A stretch of DNA of 64,000 nucleotides, taken from the NCBI RefSeq assembly GCF_003171515.1, contig NC_089393.1, forward strand, positions 2,294,001 through 2,358,000, given 5' to 3'. The notes beneath the pieces are model-generated. The model worked only from the letters and a program-made list of their open reading frames with translations. It was not told the origin of the DNA and ran no database searches. This DNA comes from Pyrenophora tritici-repentis (Eukaryota > Ascomycota > Dothideomycetes > Pleosporales > Pleosporaceae). Both the position numbers and the translations under genes were made by a program. Of the stretch, positions 10,694 to 23,710 are shown piece after piece. The first letter of the stretch is position 1. Every line of letters starts with the position of its first letter.

Positions 10694-13600
10694 GATAGGC
10701 GAGATGGACTAGCTTCAAGCCAGCCCATATGTTGAAATAAAAGGTTCTTGGACTCCTAACACCACCAAAGGCCAGAGATTCCGGGAGCCGTGTACGGGAC
10801 CAGAAGTACCACTCGGAGCAGGAGGAAGTTGCAGCCCAGGGATGGAGTTGGGCAGAGGTAAGGCAGAGACGTCAGGTGTATGGGTCGACAGCAACTGGTG
10901 GTAAGCAGTGTGTAGTTGGTAAACAACAACAAGGAGGCGGAGCTCAGAGAGACTGTTTGTTATGGTGGAGTTTGAGGTGGAACAGGAGAGGAACAGTGGT
11001 AAGGTGATGAGGTTCGGATAGACTAAATGTGCCGATGAGGACCCAAGTAGCCAGTTGCAATGTTACTTGGATGATTCACACTCTAAGTGGTCGATCGACT
11101 CGAGCTATTTGGGCTATGGGCCGGGGCTCTCGGGGCAGGGGGTGAAACAGGCCAACCACTCGGTCTGGTCAAGGATGGACGTGCTGAGCCACTGAGTTTT
11201 GCAGGTCGAGAAGGTAGGAAAGCGACGGGATGAGGGATGGTGGATGCGGTCTGGTAGGAGCAAAGTAGGGTCTGAGGTACTTGTTGCATGGATGAGTGAG
11301 TAGAGAGGGTTAGCGTGCGACTGTAATACTAAGAACAGGCATCCCTTGAGGGCCCTGGCTGGCGCCGCCTCATCGTCCGCGGTAGAGATCCGGGGGCTTG
11401 GGATCAGGATGTACCCTTTGCGTTTCTGACTTGACACGGACTACTTTTACGCTTAACGCTTTCTCGACTCGTGCTGGCGGCGCCACATTAACGACCCACA
11501 GACCACGAAGTCACCACAGCTGATCCGATCTAAGGAAGCATGTCTGCCGGAGATTTTAGCGAGCAAGCAAAAGGAAAAGAGAAGCGCTTCTGCCCTCGGA
11601 GCCCAAATTACCAGCCTTAGCTTGACACAAAAAGCACGACACCCGTTCTCGCAGGCGCTGTCGGCGGTGGTGAAAAGCTGCTGCGATGACGTGTCGCGCT
11701 GGTACAGTATCTCTGTCTCTCTCCACTGCGTGGGAATGGCATTGGCATGGCCTCATTTGCGGCCGTCTGCTCCTATTTGCCGCCCTCTTGCGTCGTCGTT
11801 GTGGTCAGGCCGTTGGTGTCAGGCCTCAACAGGCTTCCTTTGCATGCGCCGCCCGAGACGGGGCTGCGGCGTTTGCACACGACGGGCATCCGGGCAGGGG
11901 GAGCAGCAGTCACGATGGGCATATTGCAGCGTCTGGAGCGTGTTTCTGTCCTGTCATGGGGAGGCAGCGAATCAAGCGCCAACATAAGCGGTGAACAGTC
12001 TCAGGGATTCGCTCATGGCTCGGGTTCGGAAGAGCGCAAGCGCGATGACCTGGAAGATCTGCAGCATCCTCGCCCTGCACCGGCTATCTGACGCCAGAAG
12101 CGTCGCTACCGAAGCCTTGCGAACGGCTGACTTCACTCTGGCGGTGCCGGCGGTGATGTGTTCACGCCAAAGGCTTGCCAACGTCGACAGGCCTCCGGTC
12201 AAGCCGTCAAGCCCCCCCACCGAGGCCGGCAATCGATGGCCTTGAGGCATGGAGCAGGAGCGACGACGCAGGCGCAGGCGCAGGCGACATGTCGGGGCAG
12301 AGGAGCGGTGAAGGGTGACGTCCTAGCCCGCCGCCTACCTGCTCGAGCCGGGCCAAACACGATGCTGGCCGCCGCTGGCACACGCAGGTGTTTATGCGTT
12401 TGATGGGGCTTGCTTGCTTGTCAAGTCTGCCAGTCTGGCCGTCGAGTGCAGTGCATGGCTGAAGCCAGACTGCCTGTCACGGGTGAGGCCGAAGCTACTA
12501 GATAGATATGTAAGAGGTATACGTAGCTACCTGTCCATGTCTACATGTACCAGGCTTGCCACCCACGTGAGACACGGCCACTGTCGCACTGCTGTCTTGT
12601 GTCGACGACGCACGTTGTCGCTGTCGTTCAAGTTGGAGCTGCTGTGTCATGTCATATGTCGTATTCATGTGCGACTAGCAGCGCGCGACGTGCCGAACAG
12701 GCCGCCATGGCCATGGACATTGCATCACCGTGTGCTGTGTGCTGCTGCAAGTCCAAGTCAAACTGCGCGAACCCCCCGAGAGCCGTGATGCGTTTGCAGC
12801 ATGATGCGCATTAGGCGGTGAGGACGGGACCCAAGTCACTGAATCTGTCTGGTCGTCCGGAGGGGTGTGGTGGTCGTGGTTGATGGCAGCCCGTCGCCGG
12901 CTTGGGACCGACTTGGACAAGCTGCATTAGCCATGAACAGCATCCCCGTGCGTTCCTGTCCAAGCCAAGCCCTAAGCCGCTCTCTTTCTGGCTTTTCGTC
13001 GGCGCTGCCAGTGGTGTCGATGATTTCAGGACTCCCCACAGACTGCGTTGCAACCAGTGTATGGCATGCGAACCTGACTTCCCAAGCCCCGGTCGACGTT
13101 CCGATGCACCGTGCTTTGTGTTGCTGCTTTTACCACTGACTGCTGCTGGCTGCTGGCTGCTGCAGTCCTACCTGCGCAGCCACATGCCCGTCGATAGACA
13201 CACTGTAGCGACAGGTGTACAAAGGCGCAGCATCCTCTGTACTGTATTTTTAGGCCTGCATTGCATCGTCACAGGCGGTGAAGCTGGCACAAACCAACCC
13301 AGGCCAAACCAAACCAAACCAAACCGACACGGCCCTGTCGATTCCGTCGCACCTCACATCACGGAGAGGCTGCCTGCAAGCGCTGCCCGCGCTGCCCGTT
13401 TGTGCACAGTAGATCGGACAACGGCGGCTCACTCGAGGCTTCCCCGCGAACAGTGCCGCGAGGGCAAACAGATGCCATTAGATGGGCAATAACCACAATC
13501 TCTTGGCTGACCAAGGCTCTGTTTCGAATCGTCTTTCCCCTGCAACCAGCTGGAGCCGGCTGCTGGCTCATCTCCAAATCAGCCCTCCGCAGAGGACGCA

Positions 13601-14100
13601 GAATGACGAGGGCGTTCCCAGGATTGCCAGCGCACGGCGTGGGGTTCGTTTCCCACGCAATTCCCTCCTGAGCGCTGAGCGCGTGGGAACGGCGTGGGTG
13701 CTAGAGTTCGTGTTGCCTTTTCTGAGACATTCACTGCGGTTGAAACGCCCAGCTTGGCACTCGCTCGCTAAAGATACCCAATGCGCTCCTACTACGCTAA
13801 CCCTAAAACGCCTTGCTTTTCCTCGGCACTACCGTACACTATACGCCCAAACCGACCAAACCGGCCGCATAGAGAGCGGGTCACCTGTCAAACTCGGAAA
13901 AGTCACGTCTTCGCCGCTTACCTCACTGGCGTTGCAGGGCTGTACCCTATTGCAGAACCGCTCCCGGAGCCCCCACTATCATTGGCGCTCTCTCGACGAC
14001 ACCATCACCCAAGGCAATCAGGCAGTCAGGCACCTCATTTTAACTCTAATCTCGTCCTCGACAACGACTAGTCCACCTCCACCAGCATACCCCAGCAATC
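10694..14100. other. Divergent intergenic region, no supported gene
   Basis: Shared upstream region of the Myb gene (-) and tubulin cofactor B (+), 3.4 kb, GC-rich. It contains many fragmentary frames without domains, a GCAGGC hexanucleotide repeat (three units) near 12268-12287, and an AAACC pentanucleotide run at about 13304-13325. No RNA gene or mobile element was recognised. Confidence 0.55.
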
Positions 14101-16701
14101 ATGGCCCTTCAGAGTGCGGCAGATGTGCCGCTTCTCATCACGTCCCCGAACTCATCCTCGGAACGCCGTATTTCTCCGTCGTGGTCCATTGCCCAGCTAA
14201 AGGCACGACTCGAGCCCATTACCGGTGTCCCCGCAAGCTGCCAACAGCTATCATTACGCGTTGGATCCCAAGATGCCGTCGCCATCTCCGCTGTAGATGA
14301 AAAGCAGACGCGCCTTGCTGCGTTTCCGCTGCAGCCGTATGCGGAGATGACCGTAAGTGCTTCTTCTACTCTCTCATTGCATACTGTTGGCCGCCCTGTC
14401 CTTGACCGGTTTGATATCCTGTCCTCTCGCCAGCTGCCACATTTCTTATTCCCCGGCTCAGCCACCATCATGTCCCTGGCACCTACTCTGGCCTCCTGTT
14501 TAGCACCGTCATGCACTTTGCCACTTTCTTCTTTATTCGTCCGTTGCTTCCCCATTCGCTCATCTCTTCCCCATTCGCTCTTGCCCTTCCTTATTCGTCA
14601 CATGCGTCCGACGCTGAGGCTGTCGGCTCAACCTCGCGTGACTTGGATGCCCCGCAATCCCCCCCTCGCTGCCCTCCACTGGTCATCTTTGTCAGCGTGA
14701 CGGCCTTGGCGAAGCGCCGCACGCGTGGGACAACCATCCCTCGGGTCACTCGCCAACATCAGATCCTCCCGCCTGAGCACTGGGCCTTTCTGATACAGGC
14801 CATAAACCTCCATGGGCTCGAGCATCATGGTTCGGCCTCGCTACCACATTCCTCTGCTGCTGCTACTTTGTTTTGTTCGGCCATTCGGCCTTATTGAAAC
14901 ACATGATCCTGCTTCATGAATCGACCCCTGTATCCGCTATTCAGCTTGACATACATTGGGACAGGGCTCTGCCAACAAATGAATGCTCTCAAATAGTCTT
15001 TGGTGCTAACATGCTAGCTCTAGGTTGTTGACACGCGTCCCTCCGCTGCACGAACGGACTTTACTGATCTGTCATCCGTCACAAAGTATGAGATGCCCGC
15101 CGCCGAGTACGAGCATCGGTCCGATAGCGTTCTCGCTTGGAAGAAAGCACAGAAGCTTGGCCGGTTCGACCCAGATGCCCCTAGCATCGAGCAGCAGAAG
15201 ATCCGCGCCTCTGAGCGTGAAGTAGAAGAACGAGGTAAGAGATGTTTGTTTCTGCCTGTTCCCGCGTGTCAAGTCGTATGTTTTGTGGCAGAGAGAGCAG
15301 CAAAAGCAATTCCAATTGTCGCAGAACATTCTCATGTCTGTGCCGCATTGCCCGTTGGCCGCTTTCGACATGCAACCCCGAGTTGCTTCAAACAAATCCC
15401 AAAATGGAAACCCGGATTGCCTCAAACTCCGAAAACCCGTAAGATATCTTGGCTGGCTATAGCTGGCTCATGATATTACATTTTGCACTCCCATACCAGC
15501 CAGCTAAAATATGCGCCATCACAAAAATCTCTCCATAATGAGCATCCGCCTACCACGCACATCATAGCGAATTGCCCCTTCCAGCATGCTGCAGCTGATC
15601 CTTGGCACCCGTGGATCCAGACCTCCATGGCCAGTACAATGGCGTCTGACGTTTCGTCTCAAATCGGTCTACCGTATTTAAAACAAATAGACAACTTCGT
15701 GTAAGATCCGGATATCGTTTACTGTTCCGTTGGCCTAAAGATCTCGCCTCGCTACCCGTCCCGTTGGGAACATGCACGGAGCAAAACTCCCCGAAACTCA
15801 AAAGCGATCATCTACTCGCCACCCACCTCATTATCCAGCTTCATTCGTCGACAGGTTTTGGAATACACTTCTTCTACGACATATAATGTTTCCTCTACAC
15901 GGAATAGACTGATGGCAGCGGGTGGCGCGGCCCGCCTGACCAGTAGCTCGAGGCTTCTATGGTGCGAGCCATCCGCCTGTGCGTTTGTTGACGGCCAACG
16001 CCTCATCACATCACGATATTCGCGCGTCACGGCTTCGCTTGAACACCACATTGGACAGCTTATGCATTGTCGAGTCCTCGGTCGATGCCCCGCTTGAGCC
16101 CCAGACTCATCTTGATCTCATTCAACGGGCGCTTAGCACGTGTGATGAGGATGCAGGAATCACCTATCGTGTTTCGATTTGCGCGCAACAAGACACCAAA
16201 TACCGGGATAGCGATTCTCCTACTTTGCGATGGCTTGATCCTCGCTATTTGCACCCAAGTCTGGAATCCTTCATTATATCGAATCGCTCGCCCAGTGCTC
16301 TTCGCTGACCGATTGATTTGCTGCGCTCATTTCTTGCCACTGAAACGCGAACCCGAGTACTCACTATAATGACTTGATGGATCTGTTGAACCCCACGAAG
16401 CAGATCATACTGACAGGGCAATATAGGTCTAGCGCTCCACGGGCGCGTCCGCCTGTTGCCCGAAACTGACGCACGTCGCGGCACGATATCCTACATCGGT
16501 CTCGTCCCAGAGATTCCCGGAATTGGTGTCTGGATCGGCGTCACCTTGGATGAACCGACAGGCAAGAATGACGGCTCAATCAAGGGTAAGCGATACTTTG
16601 AGTGTGGGAAGAACTGCGGTGCCTTTGTGCGACCTGAGCGATGCGAGGCTGGTGACTTCCCTCCCCTGGATATGGGCGATGAGGATCTGGAGGAACTGTA
16701 G
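14101..16701 (+). CDS. alp11: Tubulin-folding cofactor B (Alp11/TBCB)
   Basis: Tubulin chaperone that handles alpha-tubulin during heterodimer assembly. Three exons: 14101-14352, 15024-15234 and 16427-16701, giving 245 aa, normal for the family. Exon 1 encodes the ubiquitin-like domain ([20 protein letters not shown], then [20 protein letters not shown]). Exon 2 gives the linker and coiled segment ([20 protein letters not shown], then [20 protein letters not shown]). Exon 3 gives a complete CAP-Gly domain with the signature [15 protein letters not shown] and the acidic C-terminus DEDLEEL. All junctions keep frame (phases 0 and 1). Introns are 671 and 1,192 nt, extreme against the 50-70 nt norm in this window, although the flanking exons join exactly as in known TBCB proteins, so no exon appears to be missing. 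Assignment is secure. Confidence 0.92.
15235..16426 (+). other. Oversized second intron of cofactor B
   Basis: GTAAGA donor and ATATAG acceptor frame 1,192 nt. Within it a frame at 15979-16308 runs 109 codons with protein-like composition (for example [20 protein letters not shown] and [20 protein letters not shown]), but it lacks an ATG and any domain I recognise. It may be a relic, a nested gene fragment or chance. No terminal repeats or target duplication were found. Confidence 0.5.
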
Positions 16702-18660
16702 AGCGGCCTGTGCGAAGGGGAGCGGTTCTCCCTCAAGCTGGTCAACCTAACGTGTATATCAAATAACCTCTGCGCCGAGTGTGTCATCCAAACTTTGCAT
16801 ATGACAACCACATTTCAGATCGTGATCTGATGTATAGCTCCGGACCAACTCTCGGTAATAACGACCAAGATGCTTTTTCTCATGTTTGTGCACCTCATAG
16901 CCTATCTTACAATGCATGTCTAGCCCGCGACATGTACAGATCCTTCAATGAGCACACCAACCAAGCCAGGCATCACAGCCCAGTACGACCCCATCAATCG
17001 ATCAATCAAACAATCAGTAATGATATCAGACACTGCAGATCCAAACCCAAATCCAAAAACACAAATAACATGACCAAACCCATCATGCGGTCAAACCCGT
17101 CACAATAATCTACCTCTCCTCCCTTCCAAGTTCCAGAATATTCCCCCCACACACATGCATTCCAAATAAACTTTCCCTCCACGTCTAACCCACACACCAT
17201 CACCACCAAGCCGGCGTGTGTGTGCAGATCAGTCCACGACCACGACATTGCCTCATGCCCCATGAGATGCAAGTACGAGTCATAACCAGCCGGGTCTCAG
17301 AACGCCACAAATCACTTTCCTTTGAAGCGATTAACATACGATCAACAACGTCTCTATTCTTCCCCTCGCAAGCCACCACCACAATCAGCTGTTTAGTCAA
17401 AACCTGATATGTAAAGCATGATGTTGACTCAGCTCAGCTCAACCCAGCTCAGCCTACCTTTGCTGAGAGTCGAGTCGGTGGGAACTTTGCGTCTAACCCA
17501 AACCGCCCACTTTCCTGCAAAGGAAATCCTGCCAAACCTTCTTCTCAAGCCCCCCCTCATCTACGTACCGGTGTTCAATCCATGTTGTCAATCCCATCCG
17601 GTCACCCAAGTATCCATGTAGGTATTCATCCGCTTGTTCTAAACCTCATGCCTCCATTCATCCGTGCGGGCGGGCGGCCCATTCATCCGCCACTCACCCC
17701 TATCTGCTTCAAATCAACATGAAATCAATCCTACTTAGCTTTCTAACCCGCTACTTGGCTTTCCACCTGCATCTGTACGTCTATGTACGCCTGTACCTAC
17801 CCCATTCGTACATACATAACAGCCACAACAGATCAACACATACATATACACACACACATACACACACCGCCGCCGTTGCCCCCACCACGACTCCTCATCC
17901 TCTCATCCCCACTAACACCACAGCCATCTCCACCCCATCAAACCCCAGAAATCGCTTCATTCCAGCCAGACAGCATGACGACAAAAGTTTATATTTAGAC
18001 TGGTCGGGATGTACCTAGGTACTTACACACCTCACAAACTAGGTGTCGTACATTGTGTGTAAAAGTGGGCAGCAAGTGGGCAGCAAGTGGGACAGTGGGT
18101 TTTCGGGTTTTTGAGCCTGGCCAATCATGTTATCGTGATCTATTTGTGAGAGGTATGGTAATTGCGAGGAAAGTGGGGAGATGGATATGGGTGGGGAAGG
18201 GGGTTGACGTAGGCCGGTATGTAGGTAGGTAATGCAATGTGTCTTTTTGGAAGAAAGTAGAAAGACGTAGAAATGGAAACGTGCAAGGAGAGAATGGGAT
18301 GAAGATGGTTAGAATTGTAATACACGTGTTCACTATTACGTGGCTATATTGCCTCTCGGGTATGTTTATCCTGTCCACTATGCCTTGTTGCTGCTGGGGA
18401 AGAATACCGGAGATTGAGCAAAATGGCTAGAACAAAAACCTGATACAGCGTGTTGACTAAGCTCGATAAATCACGAGCAAAGAGTAACAACTTGCAAACA
18501 ATATGCGTAAAGGTTGAAGGACACTGAGTTCATCAGTCATGTATCACAATCTGATATCATGCAACTTGTATTGCTACAGAGGTGAGAGGTGAATATGAAA
18601 ATTTGCTAAGACGAATGAGTCAGAAAGATGACATTTCATCCTTCACAACTTGGGTTCCAG
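16702..18660. other. Convergent 3' region with simple repeats
   Basis: Lies between the 3' ends of cofactor B (+) and the aminopeptidase (-). No supported gene. It holds CA/TA-rich microsatellite sequence around 17837-17868 and a 12-bp tandem unit (GTGGGCAGCAAG) repeated near 18066-18092. Frames covering the CA repeat encode only Thr/His/Pro low-complexity peptides. Confidence 0.6.
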
Positions 18661-21639
18661 TCATGCCAGATATCCGTTTGCGCTCAACCACTCTCTTACA
18701 ACCTTCTCGTCACGCGCCGCGTATGCCGCATAGCTGCGGATCGTATCGTCGACAACCTCAAGTCCCTTGTTGTAACCCCGGGTATCCTTGTCCTTGAAGA
18801 AATTTTGGATATCATCCGCAACAGCCGCATCGGTGAACTTGTTGAGACCGAAGCGCAGGAAGCGCTCTAGCACAACTGGATTCCCACGGAGTGCAGGGTG
18901 GACCTTGGAGTCCCAGTTGTCGCGGATGTAGTACCAGACTTCTGGGCGCACCTTGGAGTTGTTGGCCAGGGCAATGGTGGAAGAGTGCTTGTCTTGCATG
19001 GCGACGGCATCGGAGAAGACAAAGTCCATGACTTGTTTGGCGAGCTCAGGAGTCTGTACGCGGCCGAGAGAGCCGAGGCAAATCTCCTTGCCGTCGATGG
19101 ATGTGGTGTTGAGGTACTCGTTCTGGACAGCCTTGAGTGCTGATTCACCGCGGTTCTTAATGGCAGTCGCAAAGACGGCTCGGCGAAGAGACGGGTGAAT
19201 AGCCTTATTGTCGCCGTTCGAAATGTAGGCGTCGAATCGCTTCAGAGCCTCGTCGACAGTAGCCTGGTGACCGACGATACCAGCAGACAGGATGAGACTA
19301 GCACGAAGCTGACCGACAAGGTAGCTCTCGCCATCCTTGAACTCCCAGCCAACCTTTTCAACAGCTGGTGTGATGAGCTTGAGATGGTATTTCCTCAGGC
19401 CCTCGCTGATGTCTTGGCTACCAGAGAAAACGCTACGTACGTTGCCAATGTTGGTGAGAATTTGGGACCAAACCAGGTAGTCAGACTCATCCTGGAAGCG
19501 CTCAGCCAGAGCGAGGAGGCCAGGGGTTGAACCATATCCAGCGACAGCATTTGCGTAGGCATCACCAACAAGACCAATCTTGTCCTCGACTGTGAGCTGG
19601 TCACGAGACTCACCGAGCTTCTTCAGGCGGTCCGGAGGGTAGTTGGTCCTGTAGAAGCCAGTGAGGTTCTTGTTGAGCTGGTAAAAGCCTTCGCTGACGT
19701 CTCGGACAGTGTCTTCCTTTTGTGTCAAAGCGGTAGTCTTGTGAAGAGATGCAGCAGAAGCCGAGTCGCCGGTGTGGAGACCTAATGGAATCCACCAGGT
19801 AGTTTCGTCCTCTTCAGGCTTCACGTTACCCGCAAGCAGGAAACGTTGCTGGCGAAGTCCAATTTGGCCAGGCTCCTCTGCCACTGTGACAACCGGGAAA
19901 CCAATCTTACGAACCCAGAGATCCATGAAGCTATTGACATCCTGGCCAGAGGCTTTGCTCAAGGCGGACCACAAATCGTTGGTTGTGGCGTTGGAGTACT
20001 GGTTAGCCTTGAGGTAGTCGGCAACACCTTGTAGGAAGACTTTCTCGCCCAAGTGGGCGCTCAGCATGCGGATGACGGAAGATCCCTTTAGGTAGGAAAT
20101 GTGATCGAAGATCTGGTCAACTTCGAGACCATCGTATACAGGTACTTCGATGGGATGAGAAGTCCGGAGGGCGTCGAGAGCGAAGGCTTGTTGCACGGAA
20201 TCAGTCTAAGACAAGTTAGCGGGCTATTAGAATAGATACCTCGCGACTTGTGACGTACGACAAACTGTCCCCATACGTTCCATTCTACACTCCAGTTAGC
20301 AGTAGCTTTTTTAGGGTCTGAGTGTGTACATACCAGGATACAGATGGTCAATAGCAAGCCATCCCACCCATGTGGCGAAACCCTCGTTAAGCCAAAGCTC
20401 ATTCCACCAGTCCATGGTGACAAGGTTGCCGAACCACTGATGAGCGAGCTCGTGAGCTACAACGTATGCGACCCTGTTTCGGTAGCTGTCTGCGGATGTC
20501 GCGGGGTCGAAAAGCAAGGCAGTAGTACTAGATCAGTCAGTAGCAATTCCAGTAATTACTTTACAATACTCTTACCGGTAGGTAATGAGACCCCAGTTCT
20601 CCATGGCACCGTGTGACTAGAAGCAACGGTCAGCGTGTTACACTGAGAAAGGGGAGATTATACGTATAATTGGCTAAGAGATTAGTCCAAAGATACGTAC
20701 AACTGTCAGCGCTACTTACGAATTCATGGACGGCCAACAAATCAACCTTGGGGAGGGGGTAGTCAATCTGGAAGACCTCGGAGAAATAATCGACAATCTT
20801 GTGGCAGTTGTCCAGCGCAAAGCGACCTTGCTCCTTCAGACCGCGAGTGGTGTAGACTCTGACTGGGATGTTCTTGCCGTTGTACTTGCGCTCTGTGAAA
20901 GCCTCGACGTATTCAAAGTCGCCGATAGCCCATGCCAAAAGGTAAGTCGACATGATGGGTGATCGCTCGAATACGACAGTGTGGAAGCCGTCTCGCTTGC
21001 TAGGCTTGATCTCCTTTTCGGGCATGTTGCTGAGCGCAACTTGGTCCTTTGGCACCTCAAGCTCGACATCGAAAGTGGCCTTTAGGTTTGGCTCGTCGAA
21101 GCAGGGGAAAGCGCGGCGGGCATCACAGGCTTCGAATTGGGTGCTGAACATGTAGTGGAACTCGTCGTCTTTGGCCACGGATGCGGGAACGTCGGCCTTG
21201 GGCTTGTACTTTGAGCGATAGAAACCGGCCATGATGTTGTTGACTGAGCCGTCGAATTTGATCTCCAGCTGTGCATCGCCAGTGTACTTGATTGTTTCGC
21301 CAAAGTCCAGTGTGACCTGCTGCCTCTTCTCATCGTATGTAATGTTCTTTGCAGATTGTGTCTTGTCGCCAGTCCTGAGCTCAGCGCTCTGGAGCTTGAG
21401 CTGATGCGCGTTCAGGACCAGGCTGCTGAAGCCATCGTCCTTTGTGATCTTGGTGGTGATGTTTACGGTACCCTTGTAGCCAAAGCTACCACCGAATTCG
21501 ATGTCGTGGAGAGAGAGGACATAGTGGGAAGGCTTCGCCCTGCAAGACGGCAGTCAGTTTACACTCCTTTAAGACTTGCTATGTTATACTGATCAGGGAT
21601 CACTAACCATGCAGGGAGGACGTCACGATCGGAAGCCAT
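18661..21639 (-). CDS. ape2: M1 zinc aminopeptidase (Ape2/Aap1 type)
   Basis: Removes N-terminal residues from peptides. Six exons on the minus strand: 21608-21639, 20720-21539, 20576-20616, 20334-20527, 20259-20284 and 18661-20205, giving 885 aa from [11 protein letters not shown], the usual length. The exopeptidase motif GAMEN (about 287-291) sits alone on a 41-nt exon. The zinc site HELAH (323-327) with the third ligand in WLNEGFA (E346) is on exon 4. A 26-nt exon encodes EWNVWGQF. The C-terminal ERAP1-like helical domain fills the last exon. The frame upstream of the chosen ATG stays open about 117 codons without another ATG and is rich in R, S and F (RSFSSTARELRHTPRTQLRP), like a mitochondrial presequence. 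A longer form from an unseen upstream exon or a non-AUG start is therefore possible. Confidence 0.93.
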
Positions 21640-22447
21640 GTTTACGAAGCTACTAGTAACCTCGCTTTGACAGAACCTCTTCTGAAGTCGGAATGAGTTT
21701 GTTTGAGCTGCCGAGAACCTCGGGCGGGGTCGCAATTGCGTACGCGGGGTATGACGGAGCTCTCGAGCTGTCGAAGAAAAGCTTCTAGAGCTCTCAGCAG
21801 CTGAGAGGGGAAAAGTCGAACTGGAGGGGGAGCTACAAAGCAGAGTTGTAAACAGTAGGCGCGATGCAGGCTTCGAAGTTGCCTGTGTACGAGTCAAGTG
21901 TCGAGAGCAGAGTCTCGCAGAAGCAGATAGCGCAGCCAGATTGACGGACGAATAGACGAGAAAGGCCAGATACCAACAGTAAAATCTCAATCGCTATGAG
22001 GCGATGCTTGAAAGCTGAGAGGGGAAGGTGGGCGTGCCGCACGCCAACTGCCCCACCTATGTAGCATCCCTGCCCCTTCCCTTTAGCGCGGGGTCTTTCA
22101 GATGCACCTAGTATACATGCAGAAAGACAATCGACGGATGCTGGGTCTGAGGTTATGGATGTACCCATGTTTCGAGCATGTGAGGTTGTGGACTACTGTA
22201 CTTGTACGAGTGTCCTGTTCGTCACAAAACACATGACTAGCGCCTCGTCTCGAGTATAGCAAGAGTCGATAAAACAGCTGAGAAGGAGCCTATATTGTGG
22301 TAATCCGATTGGCGCCGTATAAATGCTCAGTTCACGCCCAATTATGCAGTGATCTCATATCCTTCCAATTCGTCTTGTATTAAACGCCATGCAGCCCTCG
22401 GTATTGCCAAAGATAACCCTCCCTCTCTTATCATGGCCATGGCCGCC
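21640..22447. other. Leader of the aminopeptidase gene; no separate gene
   Basis: The part next to the aminopeptidase start (21640-21990, minus strand) is open in frame and resembles a targeting peptide but lacks an ATG. The remainder is promoter for the aminopeptidase and the 3' flank of the small membrane protein. Nothing else was recognised. Confidence 0.55.
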
Positions 22448-22927
22448 TCAAATCCGAATGAGTACATCCAAACACTGTATGCGCCATTCCTTTTTCCCTA
22501 GCAGGCCCTTGACCAGTTCATAACTCTGCCCCTCGCTCGCCTGTCCCATGCCCATCTTGTCCCTTACACCCTCGAATGCATTCTTCACTACTGCCTGTGC
22601 CGTATGGTTTGCAGCCTGTACCAAGACACTGGCTGTCTCGGTGACGGTGCCATTGAGCGCCAGCTCTGCACTGTCCGAAAGCGGCGCGTCGAACCATGGT
22701 GTGTGAAAATCGAAGAGCGCAACGACGAGAATGAAGAGAAGGAGCGAACAATAAACGCATGGCCGGTTTAGGAAGTATGTGGCTGAGATGAAGAGCACGA
22801 GGTAGACGGGGGAGGCCTGCGTCCGTAATCTGTCGTCTTGATTAGTATGCGCCTGCTTGTACGACGATGCGAAAGGCGGGACTTACAAGAAGAAAAGCAC
22901 GGGTATCCAGCTTCGTAGACAAAACAT
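22448..22927 (-). CDS. Small hypothetical membrane protein
   Basis: Unrecognised protein of 140 aa from two exons (22887-22927 and 22448-22829; intron 57 nt, GTAAGT donor, GACAG acceptor). Three hydrophobic stretches fill the N-terminal half: residues about 1-15 (MFCLRSWIPVLFFLL), 21-35 (VYLVLFISATYFL) and 38-55 (CVYCSLLLFILVVALF). A more polar C-terminal half follows, with two possible N-glycosylation sequons (NGT, NHT) and a helical AA-rich segment (VQAANHTAQAVVKNAFEGV). The polar part would be lumenal if the sequons are used. The intron placement rests on joining the short ATG-started frame to the larger one in phase. It is transcribed in the same direction as the aminopeptidase and Erd2 genes. 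Function unknown. Confidence 0.65.
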
Positions 22928-23710
22928 GATTATGTTGATACGACGTGTGTATCTACGTTGCCCTGCGTGCGCACGCTGCTGTTGTGGGTCTCTTGACGCA
23001 GCCCAGATTTCAAACGTCGTGTGAGAACGAGACCAGGGCGATTCGCGGCGATAAGGCGGCGTGACGAATAAAAGGCTTTTTGTGTACTGTGGTCTTGGTC
23101 GATGGGGTAACAGCAACGGGGTAGGCTGGGAAGTGAAAGCAGCGAGCGAATGGTATTAATAAACAGTATAGGGTGAAAGGTTGAGGGTCCTGTCACGGCG
23201 GCATAGTGCGGAGGTGCTGGCGGCGCACTAGGGTCCATCTCGCGGCAAGTGGCGTATGCATGTGTACAGACAGGCCATAATTCACGTGCTTTAATCTCAT
23301 CACCAATTCATCTCCGCCATCAATTGCACAACCTCCACTGACTTTTCCCTAGTGCTAACTTTGATATAATCCAACCAGGAATCATTTGCGGCCTCTGCAA
23401 TGGTCGAAACCTTACACGCTCCCCACATGCTGGTTCAGAAGCGCGACATAGACATTAGTTCAACACACGCACTTGCTGGAGTTTGAGCCATTGGTTCAGA
23501 ACTATCATCCTACATATCCGTTTTCTCGCCATTTTGCGCCCACTGGTGGTATCATGTCCACATGTGTCCTAGACCGCCGAAGCCGTGCGCCCACCCATAA
23601 TAATAGCCCTACAATACGCCTTCCTAAGCAGATATCCTACTATATCCCGTCCAAATCAGGCCAAAACCGGCCACCAGCGACAGAAAGAGAGCAAGTTACA
23701 CGCGCGACAC
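22928..23710. other. Intergenic, promoter of the small membrane protein
   Basis: No supported gene between the start of the small membrane protein and the stop of erd2, both on the minus strand. A CACGTG hexamer occurs near 23284. Nothing else was recognised. Confidence 0.5.

Noticed and set aside
12902..13492. 196-codon plus frame in the 10.7-14.1 kb gap
   Set aside because: Covers an AAACC repeat and has no domain or upstream/downstream exons.
13482..14300. 272-codon plus frame overlapping the cofactor B start
   Set aside because: Different frame from the well-supported cofactor B exon 1; no domain.
21559..21990. Aminopeptidase start at 21990
   Set aside because: The codon there is TTG, not ATG; the upstream open stretch is reported only as a possible presequence.
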